Shown: in pieces, positions 34,249 through 42,422 of the stretch
How the letters are laid out: each line of letters begins with the position of its first letter
Numbering within the stretch: the stretch's first letter is position 1
NCBI RefSeq assembly: GCF_904063055.1
Contig: NZ_CAJFCN010000008.1
Coordinates: 1 to 64,000, forward strand
Reading direction: 5' to 3'
Source of the DNA: Pseudomonas paracarnis
GTDB lineage: Bacteria > Pseudomonadota > Gammaproteobacteria > Pseudomonadales > Pseudomonadaceae
Length of the DNA: 64,000 bases
Notes under the pieces: generated by a model
Databases searched by the model: none
The model's input: the letters and a program-made list of their open reading frames with translations, nothing else
Told to the model about the DNA's origin: nothing
Program-made: the position numbers and the translations under genes

Positions 34249-34989
34249 TTACTTCTTGGCGGCTGGTGCAGCAGGTGCGTCAGCCGCTTCTGCCTTGGCT
34301 GGGTCCTTGATGGCCAGCAGTTCCAGGTCGAATACCAGCACCGAGTTGGCCGGGATCGCCGGGCTCGGGCTCTGGGCGCCGTAGGCCAGGTCGGACGGGA
34401 TGTACAGCTCGACCTTCTCGCCAACGTGCATCAGTTGCAGGCCTTCGACCCAACCCGGGATCACGCCGCTGACCGGCAGGTCGATCGGGCTACCGCGATC
34501 TACGGAGCTGTCAAAGGTAGTGCCGTTGGTGAGCTTGCCGGTGTAGTGAACAGTCACCACGTCGGTCGGCTTAGGCTGGGCGCCGTCGGCCTTCTTCACG
34601 ATCTTGTACTGCAGGCCGGAAGCGGTGGTGACAACACCGTCTTTCTTGGCGTTGTCTTCGAGGAATTTCTTGCCAGCGGCTGCCGACTCTTCGCTCATTT
34701 TGGTCATGCGCTCTTCAGCACGCTTTTGCAGTGCGGCAAACGCTTCAACCAGCTCATCGTCCTTGAGCTTCTGCTCTTTCTTGCCGACGGCATCTTCGAT
34801 GCCCTGGGCAACAGCTTTGGAGTCCAGGTCGTCCATGCCTTCTTGGGCAAGGCTCTTGCCCATGTTCAGGCCGATGCCGTAGGAAGCTTTCTGCGCCGGG
34901 GTTTTCAGCTCTACGCTGGTCTGCGAATCACAACCCGCAAGTACCAGGCTAACCAGGGCCACCGCCGCCGCCAACCGATGCTGTTTCAT
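34249..34989 (-). CDS. FKBP-type peptidyl-prolyl isomerase lipoprotein (Mip/FkpA type)
   Basis: 246 residues from the ATG at 34989. MKQHRLAAAVALVSLVLAGC is a lipoprotein signal. An N-terminal helical dimerisation domain (about 28-125) precedes the FKBP domain (about 130-230) with VVTVHYTGKLTNGTTFDSS, IPGWVEGLQLMHVGEKVELYIPSDLAYG and NSVLVFDLELLAI. It ends in an Ala/Lys-rich tail. It would catalyse proline isomerisation and chaperone folding in the periplasm, anchored to a membrane. Confidence 0.93.
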   Translation of the reverse strand: MKQHRLAAAVALVSLVLAGCDSQTSVELKTPAQKASYGIGLNMGKSLAQEGMDDLDSKAVAQGIEDAVGKKEQKLKDDELVEAFAALQKRAEERMTKMSEESAAAGKKFLEDNAKKDGVVTTASGLQYKIVKKADGAQPKPTDVVTVHYTGKLTNGTTFDSSVDRGSPIDLPVSGVIPGWVEGLQLMHVGEKVELYIPSDLAYGAQSPSPAIPANSVLVFDLELLAIKDPAKAEAADAPAAPAAKK

Positions 34990-35236
34990 GCTATTTCCTT
35001 GTTCATGCGCCATAAGGGCATTCGAATAAAGTCGCGAGCTTATCAGGCGGCCACGACCAATGGCTACCGGCATGTGAGCAGGAAACTTCTGATAAGTTCA
35101 CGTGTTTAAAAGCATTTCCATTTATCATGGGGCCCCGCGACGGATCGCGGGACCGCCTGATAGCGGGCCAATTGCTACTTGCCGCACCTGTGGCGCAGTG
35201 GCATAACAACGCGACAATTCGACAAGGATAGTTATC

Positions 35237-37045
35237 TTGCGCATTTTTTCCCGTGTTTTACTCCTGATACTGATCGCACTGGGCCTGATTCTGGCCGTGG
35301 TGCTCTACTACACCCTCAACCCCAAGCTGCCGGACTACGTGCCAGTAAAGCAGGTGCACTACCAGGAGCAATGGAGTGCCGACGACCGCCAGACCTACTA
35401 CTTCACGCCCCAGGGCACCCAAGTAAAAGGCCTGCACTACGACTGGTTCACCGCCCTGGAACTGCCGTTTTCCGAGCAACGCTTTGCCGCGCCGGAGTAC
35501 CTGGCGCGCTTTGGCTTCCTGGTCGACCCCAAGCAGACGCCCACCGCGCAAAACCCTGGCAACCTGCCAGTAGGGTTCGCCCGGCACCAGAACGCCGACA
35601 GCAGGGCTCAGTACCTGGATATCACCTGTGCGGCCTGCCACACCGGCGAATTGCACTACAAGGGCCAGGCCCTGCGCATCGACGGTGGCTCGGCGCAACA
35701 CGTACTGCCCTCCAGCGTTCCCACGTTGCGCGGTGGCAGTTTCGGCCAGGCCCTGGTCGCCAGCCTGGCCGCTACCTATTACAACCCATGGAAGTTTGAG
35801 CGCTTTGCTCACAAGGTGCTGGGGGATCAGTACGATACCCAGCGCGATCAACTGCGCAAGGACTTCAAGCAATCGCTGAACCAGTTCCTCAAAGTCGCCT
35901 GGAATGACACCCACCGTGGCCTTTACCCCACCGAAGAAGGCCCGGGCCGTACTGACGCCTTTGGACGCATCGCCAACGCCAGTTTTGGCGACGCCATTTC
36001 TCCCGACAATTATCGCGTCGCCAATGCGCCGGTGGACTACCCGCAGTTGTGGGATATCTGGACCTTCGACTGGGTGCAGTGGAATGGCTCGGCACAGCAG
36101 CCCATGGCGCGCAACATCGGCGAAGCCCTTGGCGTAGGCGCGACTCTGGCGTTCTTCGACGCAGCCGGGCAACCGCTCAAGGGCGATGCCCGCTACCCAT
36201 CCAGCGTACGGGTGCGCGACCTGCACCTGATCGAAGAAACCCTGCAACGGCTCAAGCCGCCGACCTGGCCGCAAGACTTGTTCGGTGCCATCGACAAACC
36301 CCTCGCCGCCCAGGGCCGCGCACTCTTTGCCGAGAACTGCGCCGGCTGCCACCTGCCCACCGTTACCGAAGAAAACGGCCGACCGGTGCAGCAGTTGAAA
36401 ATGCTGCTGGTGGACTACATCGGCACCGACCCCGGCACAGCCAACAACATTGCCGACCAACGCTATGACCTCAGCGCGCTGCAATGGGACCCGGCCGAAC
36501 TGGCCCGGCTCAATGTCGAACTGCACCCCACCCCCACCGCGCCGCTGGACCTGAAAAAAATGTCGGTGGCCCAAGGCCTGGCCTATGTCACCGCCTTCGT
36601 CGAAGAGCATGCCTACCGTGCGGCGGGCGTGACCCCGGCCGAGCGCCCGGGCCTGGACGGGTTCGGCCTGCCCATCGGCGTACGCGAGTTGCGTGCCTAC
36701 AAGGCGCGGCCACTGGCAGGCGTATGGGCCACCCCACCGTTCCTGCACAACGGTTCGGTGCCGACGATCTACCAACTGCTCTCGCCCCAGGACGAACGCA
36801 GCACCACTTTCTATAAAGGCACCTTCAACTACGACCCGCGTCACCTGGGGTTTGAGACCACCGCCTTCAAGAACGCCTTCCTGTTCGATACCAGAGTCAC
36901 CGGCAACCACAACAGCGGCCACGAATTCCGTGCCGGCGAACGTGGCAATGGCGTTATCGGCCGTGGCCTGCTGCCGCAGGAACGCTGGGCGCTGCTCGAA
37001 TACCTCAAAGTGCTGGGCGGCCCGCTGGAGCAACAACTGCCATGA
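35237..37045 (+). CDS. Di-heme c-type cytochrome (RoxA/peroxidase-like)
   Basis: 602 residues starting at a TTG supported by AAGGA 8 nt upstream. An N-terminal anchor or uncleaved signal (residues 5-26) leads to a periplasmic protein with two heme c motifs, CAACH (131-135) and CAGCH (368-372). The closing KARPLAGVWATPPFLHNGSVPTIYQLL motif is shared by di-heme peroxidases and the rubber oxygenase RoxA; the length, near 600, is closer to the RoxA-like group. It is coupled to a catalase-family gene by an ATGA overlap, suggesting a shared peroxide or oxygen chemistry. Substrate unknown. Confidence 0.85.
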   Translation: MRIFSRVLLLILIALGLILAVVLYYTLNPKLPDYVPVKQVHYQEQWSADDRQTYYFTPQGTQVKGLHYDWFTALELPFSEQRFAAPEYLARFGFLVDPKQTPTAQNPGNLPVGFARHQNADSRAQYLDITCAACHTGELHYKGQALRIDGGSAQHVLPSSVPTLRGGSFGQALVASLAATYYNPWKFERFAHKVLGDQYDTQRDQLRKDFKQSLNQFLKVAWNDTHRGLYPTEEGPGRTDAFGRIANASFGDAISPDNYRVANAPVDYPQLWDIWTFDWVQWNGSAQQPMARNIGEALGVGATLAFFDAAGQPLKGDARYPSSVRVRDLHLIEETLQRLKPPTWPQDLFGAIDKPLAAQGRALFAENCAGCHLPTVTEENGRPVQQLKMLLVDYIGTDPGTANNIADQRYDLSALQWDPAELARLNVELHPTPTAPLDLKKMSVAQGLAYVTAFVEEHAYRAAGVTPAERPGLDGFGLPIGVRELRAYKARPLAGVWATPPFLHNGSVPTIYQLLSPQDERSTTFYKGTFNYDPRHLGFETTAFKNAFLFDTRVTGNHNSGHEFRAGERGNGVIGRGLLPQERWALLEYLKVLGGPLEQQLP

Positions 37046-38208
37046 TTATCCGATCGCAAAACAAGGACCGCTCCATGCTTGCTCGTCTCTGGCTGCGCCT
37101 TGGCGCCTTTGTGGGCAAAACCCTGCTGTGGCTGCTGGGCCTGGGCCTGCTGGGCTGGGTGTTGGCCACGGCCTGGTTCGCCTGGCAGCACAGGGGCCCG
37201 GTGTCGGTGAAGGAACAGATCCCGCCGGGTGAGGCGGCGATGACCCAAGGCATCATCCAGACCGCCGTGCGCATCGTTGACCAGCATCGCGAAGGCACTC
37301 GCTACCTGCGCGATGCCCATGCCAAGGCCCATGGGTGCGTGAAAGCCGAGGTCAGCGTTCTGGCGAATCTCGACCCGGCCTTGCGCCAGGGTGTGTTCGC
37401 CGAGCCGGGCAAGACCTGGCAGGCGACGATGCGCCTGTCCAACGGCAACGCCTACCCGCAATTCGACAGCATCCGCGATGCCCGCGGCTTGGCGATCAAG
37501 CTGTTGGATGTGCCGGGCAAGCAACTGATGGCCGACCAGCAAGCGCGCACCGAGCAGGATTTCGTGATGTTCAGCCATCCGAACTTCTTTGTCAGCGATG
37601 TCGCGGAATACGCGCAGAACATCGGTGCGCAAGCGGATGGCAAGAAGGTCCTGGCGTTCTTTCCCAAGCTCGACCCGCGCAGCTGGCAAGTGCGTCACTT
37701 GTTTATCGCCCTGGCAACCCTGGCGCCCGCCCCGGCCAGCCCGACGCAGACGACTTACTTTTCAGTGTCGCCTTATAAGTTTGGCGCGGCCAACGCCAAG
37801 TTTCGCGTGGCGCCCGACCCGCAAAGCTGCCCGGATTATGTGCTGCCCAAACAGAACCAGGACCTGCCCAACTTCCTGCGCAGCGCGCTCAACCAGCAAC
37901 TGTCCACCGACCGCGTAGACGCGTGTTTTGTGCTGCAGATCCAGCGGCAAAACCCGCAGGCCTTCATGCCCATCGAAGACACCAGCATCGAGTGGAAGGA
38001 AAGCGACGCGCCGTATGAAACGGTGGCCAAGGTCAGGATTCCCGCCCAGGACTTCGACACGCCGGCGCAGAACCTGGCGTGCGATAACCAGTCGTTCAAC
38101 CCCTGGTTCGGTTTGGAAGCGCACCGCCCCATCGGCGGGATCAACCGACTACGCAAAGCGGTGTACGAAGCCGTGAGCGATTACCGCCACAGCCGCAACG
38201 CGCCGTAA
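37042..38208 (+). CDS. Catalase-family heme protein (SrpA/y4iL-like)
   Basis: 388 residues with an N-terminal membrane anchor (about 20-47), unlike cytosolic catalases. The short catalase-like core keeps a distal His in HAKAHGCVKAEVSV, an asparagine-containing FVMFSHPNFFVSDVAEY and RGLAIKLL. Such minimal catalases are often peroxidases or oxygenases, not true catalases. It overlaps the di-heme cytochrome gene by 4 bp, and the two are likely to act together on the periplasmic side. Confidence 0.87.
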   Translation: MIIRSQNKDRSMLARLWLRLGAFVGKTLLWLLGLGLLGWVLATAWFAWQHRGPVSVKEQIPPGEAAMTQGIIQTAVRIVDQHREGTRYLRDAHAKAHGCVKAEVSVLANLDPALRQGVFAEPGKTWQATMRLSNGNAYPQFDSIRDARGLAIKLLDVPGKQLMADQQARTEQDFVMFSHPNFFVSDVAEYAQNIGAQADGKKVLAFFPKLDPRSWQVRHLFIALATLAPAPASPTQTTYFSVSPYKFGAANAKFRVAPDPQSCPDYVLPKQNQDLPNFLRSALNQQLSTDRVDACFVLQIQRQNPQAFMPIEDTSIEWKESDAPYETVAKVRIPAQDFDTPAQNLACDNQSFNPWFGLEAHRPIGGINRLRKAVYEAVSDYRHSRNAP

Positions 38209-38233
38209 GGTGCGTTAAATCGCAGGCGAAAAA

Positions 38234-38256
38234 AAACCCGCTCAATGAGCGGGTTT
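38234..38256. terminator. Terminator between the catalase-family gene and the tRNAs
   Basis: AAACCCGCTC pairs with GAGCGGGTTT around AAT; A-rich on the left, so on the minus strand it ends in a long T run and terminates the tRNA transcript. A near copy is at 38582-38606. Confidence 0.85.
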
Positions 38257-38260
38257 CTTA

Positions 38261-38314
38261 TGGCTACCTGGCGTTCAGCGTTCCAGGTGACCGAATATGG
38301 CGCAGCGGACGGGA
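38261..38314. repeat. 54-bp direct repeat, copy 1 (tRNA-Asp 3' end)
   Basis: Identical over all 54 bases to 38610-38663. It covers the spacer left of tRNA-Asp and the last 17 nt of that gene (38298-38314). Confidence 0.92.
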
Positions 38315-38374
38315 CTCGAACCCGCGACCCCCGGCGTGACAGGCCGGTATTCTAACCGACTGAACTACCGCTGC
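38298..38374 (-). tRNA. tRNA-Asp (GTC)
   Basis: 77 nt on the minus strand. Acceptor GCAGCGG pairs with CCGCTGC, discriminator G, encoded CCA; the anticodon loop reads CTGTCAC (GUC) and the T loop GGTTCGAGTCCC. It is 19 bp downstream of tRNA-Val in the same transcript. Confidence 0.95.
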
Positions 38375-38393
38375 GCGTAACACTTGAAGCGAA

Positions 38394-38469
38394 TGGTGGG
38401 TGATGACGGGATCGAACCGCCGACCCTCTGCTTGTAAGGCAGATGCTCTCCCAGCTGAGCTAATCACCC
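38394..38469 (-). tRNA. tRNA-Val (TAC)
   Basis: 76 nt on the minus strand. Acceptor GGGTGAT pairs with ATCACCC, discriminator A and encoded CCA; D-loop AGCTCAGCTGGGAGAGC and anticodon loop CTTACAA (UAC). First gene of the two-tRNA unit. Confidence 0.95.
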
Positions 38470-38488
38470 TTCGTTTCGGTGTGGGCGC

Positions 38489-38516
38489 ATCATACACCAA
38501 AAAATCGTAATGTCTT
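38489..38516 (-). promoter_or_regulatory. tRNA promoter
   Basis: On the minus strand TATGAT (38489-38494) lies 16 bp from AAGACA (38511-38516) and is followed by GCGCCC, the GC-rich discriminator of stringently controlled tRNA promoters. Confidence 0.6.
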
Positions 38517-38581
38517 GATTTAAATGCAATTTATTTAAAAAAAGTTTAGCGCACGATTTTTTGCCATATTTCGGACAGAAA

Positions 38582-38606
38582 AAAGCCCGCTCGATGAGCG
38601 GGCTTT
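38582..38606. terminator. Second copy of the tRNA terminator
   Basis: AAAGCCCGCTC pairs with GAGCGGGCTTT. It is a slightly different copy of the hairpin at 38234-38256 and sits in the same place relative to the 54-bp repeat, so it looks like the terminator of a second tRNA-Asp whose body has been displaced. Confidence 0.75.
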
Positions 38607-38609
38607 CTT

Positions 38610-38663
38610 TGGCTACCTGGCGTTCAGCGTTCCAGGTGACCGAATATGGCGCAGCGGACGGGA
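38610..38663. repeat. 54-bp direct repeat, copy 2: putative attL of a genomic island
   Basis: Exact copy of 38261-38314. Its last 17 bases (38647-38663) are the 3' end of tRNA-Asp including CCA, after which the tRNA sequence is lost and unrelated DNA begins. A terminator plus a tRNA 3' fragment next to foreign DNA is what remains on the downstream side when an island integrates into a tRNA 3' end. Confidence 0.7.
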
Positions 38664-39448
38664 TCATAACTCATCCTCTAAATCATTGAAAGCTTCAGCT
38701 TTCTGTCGCTCAGCATACCGCTGATGGACTTGATTATGTACTCATTATTTTAAGTTGGGAATTACGATGCTCAGCGACTCTCTGAATGGCCCGAATAGAT
38801 TACTTTGGACCAGCTTGACGTTCGCGAGCACCTGATACGTCTTGGTAACGTCAAAACCTCGGAGCCGGAACCCAGTCGCTATGTAGTGGTCGACTGATCC
38901 CAGCCAGATGTAGCATTGCCCATTACCGTTGCTGCGGCTCTACGTAAAGCAGTTGACTAAAGCCAGAAATCGGCCAATTGCGGACATTCCGTGCTAATCA
39001 CTGTAGGTCAATGATCATGCGTTCGGTTTCAATCGAATGCCTCGCAATCGTAGCCTGCCGTCTCAGAGTTCAAACTTCCGGCTCTCGCCAACCCTGCAAA
39101 GCGTGCCAAGGCGTTCAAGCTGACCAAAGCTGCCATTAGTGACCGACTGCTTTCGAGCTCTGAATAGTTACTCGTTAGGACATATGTAAGCACTGCGTTT
39201 TTTCCCCCGCCCCACGAACAAGCACCCGAGCAGCGTCGGCACATCCAAGCACTACAGACACCACCCACACACTGCGCACCACATCAATGCGTAACACCTG
39301 CTATCGCACGCAATTAGCGCACCTCTCCCGACTTCCCATCCTCTCCTACGCCCCTATTCGCGCAAGCTACCTCCTGGCACGCTTCATGCTCTTGTATTAA
39401 TATTCAAGTTACTTGAATAACAATTTGAGGAATTCAAGGGGAATACCA
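38664..39448. other. Gene-poor island edge
   Basis: About 780 bp with no ORF that looks real; short ORFs lack ribosome-binding sites and family similarity. Only the operator palindrome at 39401-39419 is notable. It is probably decayed insertion debris at the island junction. Confidence 0.6.
39401..39419. promoter_or_regulatory. Palindromic operator upstream of the amino-acid ABC operon
   Basis: TATTCAAGT-T-ACTTGAATA is a perfect 19-bp palindrome 30 bp upstream of the first gene. The same ATTCAAGTWACTTGAAT core recurs at 45515-45531 in front of the BMP operon. The XRE-cupin regulator encoded at 44461-45066 is the obvious candidate binder. Confidence 0.7.
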
Positions 39449-40297
39449 ATGACGCGTTTCACTCTAAAAGCACTCTCGCTGTCGCTCGTCACGCTGTGCA
39501 GTATTTCTCTAGCGCACGCAGACGATTTGCTGCAGCGCATCAAGCAGAAAAACGAGATAGTCGTTGCCACCGAGGCGCGTTTCGCGCCGTTCGAGTCGGT
39601 AGAAAATGGCAAGATTGTCGGCTATGGCGCAGACCTGATGCATTACGTACTGGATGCTGACTTGCCCGGCGTTAAGGTGCGCCAGCTCGATCTACCGTTC
39701 CAGGGGATTTTGCCAGGCTTGGATACCCGTAAATTCGACTTCGTCGTGACATCAGTGACAGTCAATAAAGCGCGTTTTGAGCAATTCGCCTTTACCGTCC
39801 CCATTGCCGAGTCCACCGTTGCATTGCTCAAGCGCGCCGACGATAACAATATCAAGGCATTGACCGACTTGAACGGTCGGGTGATTGGCTCTCAGGCAGG
39901 TTCCGGCCAGCTGGCAGTGCTACAAGCACTGGACACCAAGCTCAAAGCTGAAGGCCAACCGGGCCTCAAGCGGATCAAAGAGTATGTGAGCTTCGATGAA
40001 GCTTATGCGGATCTGGCCAATGGTCGTCTCGATGGCGTGGCACAGTCGCTTTCCAACCTAGGCCCATTGATGAAAGCTCGTCCGGGGCTTTTCACAACGC
40101 TGCCGGAGATGGTGGGTCCAGTGACGTATTTCGGCTGGGTCGGTCGCAAGGATGCTGACAGCGCAAGCCTGGTGAAGCTATTTAGCGAGGGCATTGCCCG
40201 TGCAGGAAAAGATGGCACCTTAAAGACGCTGCAAGATAAGTGGTTTGGTTTCACCATGGACTTGCCTGCTGATGCCATGCCAGTACCGAGCATCTGA
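39449..40297 (+). CDS. Polar amino-acid ABC transporter binding protein
   Basis: 282 residues from the ATG at 39449 with AAGGGGA upstream; signal cleavage after AHA (about residue 23). Type II SBP_bac_3 protein: NEIVVATEARFAPFESVENGKIVGYGADLMHYVL, later FDFVVTSVTVNKARFEQFAFTVPIAES. A clear paralogue is encoded at 59414-60265. First gene of a seven-gene operon that also encodes a carbamoyl hydrolase, so the ligand may be an N-carbamoyl amino acid or a related ureide. Confidence 0.9.
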   Translation: MTRFTLKALSLSLVTLCSISLAHADDLLQRIKQKNEIVVATEARFAPFESVENGKIVGYGADLMHYVLDADLPGVKVRQLDLPFQGILPGLDTRKFDFVVTSVTVNKARFEQFAFTVPIAESTVALLKRADDNNIKALTDLNGRVIGSQAGSGQLAVLQALDTKLKAEGQPGLKRIKEYVSFDEAYADLANGRLDGVAQSLSNLGPLMKARPGLFTTLPEMVGPVTYFGWVGRKDADSASLVKLFSEGIARAGKDGTLKTLQDKWFGFTMDLPADAMPVPSI

Positions 40298-40304
40298 GCC
40301 GCTG

Positions 40305-40964
40305 ATGATGAATGATTTCAGCAGCCGTCTCGCGCTCTATTGGCCTGCCTTGATCGACGGTGCAACAACCACATTGTGGTTGTGCGCCATCGGCATGCTG
40401 CTGGGTTTCATTCTCGGCGTAGTAATTCATCTGATTGCCAATGGTCGCAGCCCTGCCGGCAGAGCATTCACCCGGGTGTATGTCAGTTTCTTTCGTGGCA
40501 CGCCCATGCTGGCGCAGCTGCTGCTTCTGTTCTATCTCCCATCAGCCCTGGGCCTGGATGTGCCACCCATGGTGGCTGCTGCTGTAGCCCTAGCGCTGAA
40601 CACGGCGGCTTATCAGTCGCAGATTCTGAGCAGCGGTTTCGCCGCAATCCCCAAGGGCCAGATGGAAGCGGCGGCCGTGTTTGCCATCGGCAAATACAAC
40701 ACGCTTTTTCATATCCAACTGCCACAAGTGTTGCGCCTCACCTCACCCGCGCTGATCTCCGAGTTGATCGATGTGATCAAGGTTTCAGCCGTGGTTTCGG
40801 TCATTTCCATCACTGATTTGATGCGCGTCAGCCAGCAGCTGGTTTCGCAGACTTACCGCCCGCTTGAGGTGTATCTGGTGGCGGGCTTGTTTTATCTCGT
40901 GCTGACAAGCCTGTTGAGCGTGCTCGGCAGCCTGCTGGAACGTCGCTGGAAGGAGCTCAAGTGA
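40305..40964 (+). CDS. Amino-acid ABC transporter permease
   Basis: 219 residues, HisM/GlnP type, with about five membrane segments and the EAA loop FAAIPKGQMEAAAVFAIGKYNTLFHIQLPQVLRL. Start taken at the first of two adjacent ATGs (40305). It pairs with the next permease, overlapping at TGATG. Confidence 0.9.
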   Translation: MMNDFSSRLALYWPALIDGATTTLWLCAIGMLLGFILGVVIHLIANGRSPAGRAFTRVYVSFFRGTPMLAQLLLLFYLPSALGLDVPPMVAAAVALALNTAAYQSQILSSGFAAIPKGQMEAAAVFAIGKYNTLFHIQLPQVLRLTSPALISELIDVIKVSAVVSVISITDLMRVSQQLVSQTYRPLEVYLVAGLFYLVLTSLLSVLGSLLERRWKELK

Positions 40965-41611
40965 TGCAAGAATTATTGAGTTATCTCCCGGATTTCGCCA
41001 ATGCACTGCTTGTCACGCTGGGTATTAGCCTGACTGCCGCTGCCATGGGCTTACTGCTGGGATTCGGGATCAACGCCTTGCGCATGGCGGCCCCAGGATT
41101 TGTAGCGATCTATCGCGTTTACGTGTGGCTTATTCGCGGAACACCTTTTCTCGCCCAACTCGCGATTATTTATTTCGGGCTGCCAGTCATCGGTCTACGG
41201 CTGGAAGCCGTCGAGGCAAGCATCCTCTCGCTGGCCTTATACAGCGCTGCTTATTTTGCTGAGCTGTTCCGCTCTGCCTGGGCCAGTGTGCCCAACGGTC
41301 AAGTAGAAGCAGCGCGGGTGCATGGCATTTCGCGCAGCCGGGTGTTCTGGCACATACAAGCGCCGCAAGCGCTGGCATTCGCCCTCCCGCTATTGGGCAA
41401 TCAGGTGATCCTGACCATCAAGGAAAGCGCCGTCACCTCGATTATTACCGTGCCAGAACTGACCATGACTGCCGGACGCATCGTATCCACCACCTTTTCC
41501 TACGTATTGCCGTATGCCCTGCTGGTGTTGAGCTACTGGCTGCTGACCTCGTCGGTCGCAGCTGTAGCCAGCGCACTGGGGCGGCGCATGACACGCCATC
41601 TACGAGGCTGA
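40964..41611 (+). CDS. Amino-acid ABC transporter permease
   Basis: 215 residues from the ATG at 40964 (a GTG at 40961 is equally placed). HisQ/GlnP-type permease with EAA loop WASVPNGQVEAARVHGISRSRVFWHIQAPQALAFALPLL. Follows its partner permease with a 1-bp overlap. Confidence 0.9.
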   Translation: MQELLSYLPDFANALLVTLGISLTAAAMGLLLGFGINALRMAAPGFVAIYRVYVWLIRGTPFLAQLAIIYFGLPVIGLRLEAVEASILSLALYSAAYFAELFRSAWASVPNGQVEAARVHGISRSRVFWHIQAPQALAFALPLLGNQVILTIKESAVTSIITVPELTMTAGRIVSTTFSYVLPYALLVLSYWLLTSSVAAVASALGRRMTRHLRG

Positions 41612-41615
41612 ACAG

Positions 41616-42422
41616 ATGAATACCCTTCCGCTTCTCAACTTGCGTGGCGTTGGCAAATCCTATGGCTCGCACCGTGTGCTCAGTGAGTTTGACCTGAGCG
41701 TACAAGCCGGTGAAATCGTGTCTTTGATCGGGCCTTCAGGATCAGGAAAAACCACCGCCCTGCGCTGTATGAATTTCCTTGAGCGCTATGACGAGGGAGA
41801 GATATGGATCGATGGTCAACTGCTGGGCTATAGCGGACCGGGCAGACGTGAAGCCGACCGCGACAGCGAAGCCAAGATCGATGAGGTGCGCAACCCGCTG
41901 TCCATGGTGTTCCAGCAATTCAATCTGTGGCCGCACATGACCGTGCGCGACAACGTCATGGCGCCTTTGGTACTCGGCAAGAAAATCGCCAAGGCCGAGG
42001 CGCGCAACCTGGCTGATCAGGCACTGGCACGGGTCGGCCTGAGCGCCAAGGCGGATGCGTACCCCGCTCGCCTCTCCGGCGGACAGCAGCAACGCGTCGG
42101 CATTGCCCGGGCACTGGCAGTAAAACCGCGGTTGATGCTGCTCGACGAACCGACCTCGGCGCTGGACCCGGAATTGGTCGAGGAAGTACTGCAGGTCATT
42201 CGCAGCCTTGCGAACGATGGCATGACCATGGTGATGGTGACCCATGAAATGAGCTTCGCTGCACAGATATCCAGTCAGGTAGTGTTTATGGAAGCAGGAA
42301 AAATTATTGAAACCGGTACTCCGCAGGCACTGTTTCAGGCACCAAAGACGGAACGCTTACAGCAGTTTCTCAGCCCCTGGTTTAACCGCAGCCTCACTCC
42401 ACGCGTGCAGGTGACCCCATGA
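41616..42422 (+). CDS. Amino-acid ABC transporter ATPase
   Basis: 268 residues of the HisP/GlnQ type: Walker A GPSGSGKTT, Q-loop VFQQFNLWPHMT, signature LSGGQQQRVGIARAL, Walker B LMLLDEPTSALDPELV. Compared with typical GlnQ it has an insertion of about 20 residues (YSGPGRREADRDSEAKIDEVRN) before the Q-loop; the paralogue at 57258-58055 has an insertion at the same place. It overlaps the M20 gene by 4 bp. Confidence 0.92.
   Translation: MNTLPLLNLRGVGKSYGSHRVLSEFDLSVQAGEIVSLIGPSGSGKTTALRCMNFLERYDEGEIWIDGQLLGYSGPGRREADRDSEAKIDEVRNPLSMVFQQFNLWPHMTVRDNVMAPLVLGKKIAKAEARNLADQALARVGLSAKADAYPARLSGGQQQRVGIARALAVKPRLMLLDEPTSALDPELVEEVLQVIRSLANDGMTMVMVTHEMSFAAQISSQVVFMEAGKIIETGTPQALFQAPKTERLQQFLSPWFNRSLTPRVQVTP

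Noticed and set aside
39029-39268. 79-codon minus-strand ORF at the island edge
   Set aside because: No start signal and no recognisable motif; likely decayed DNA.
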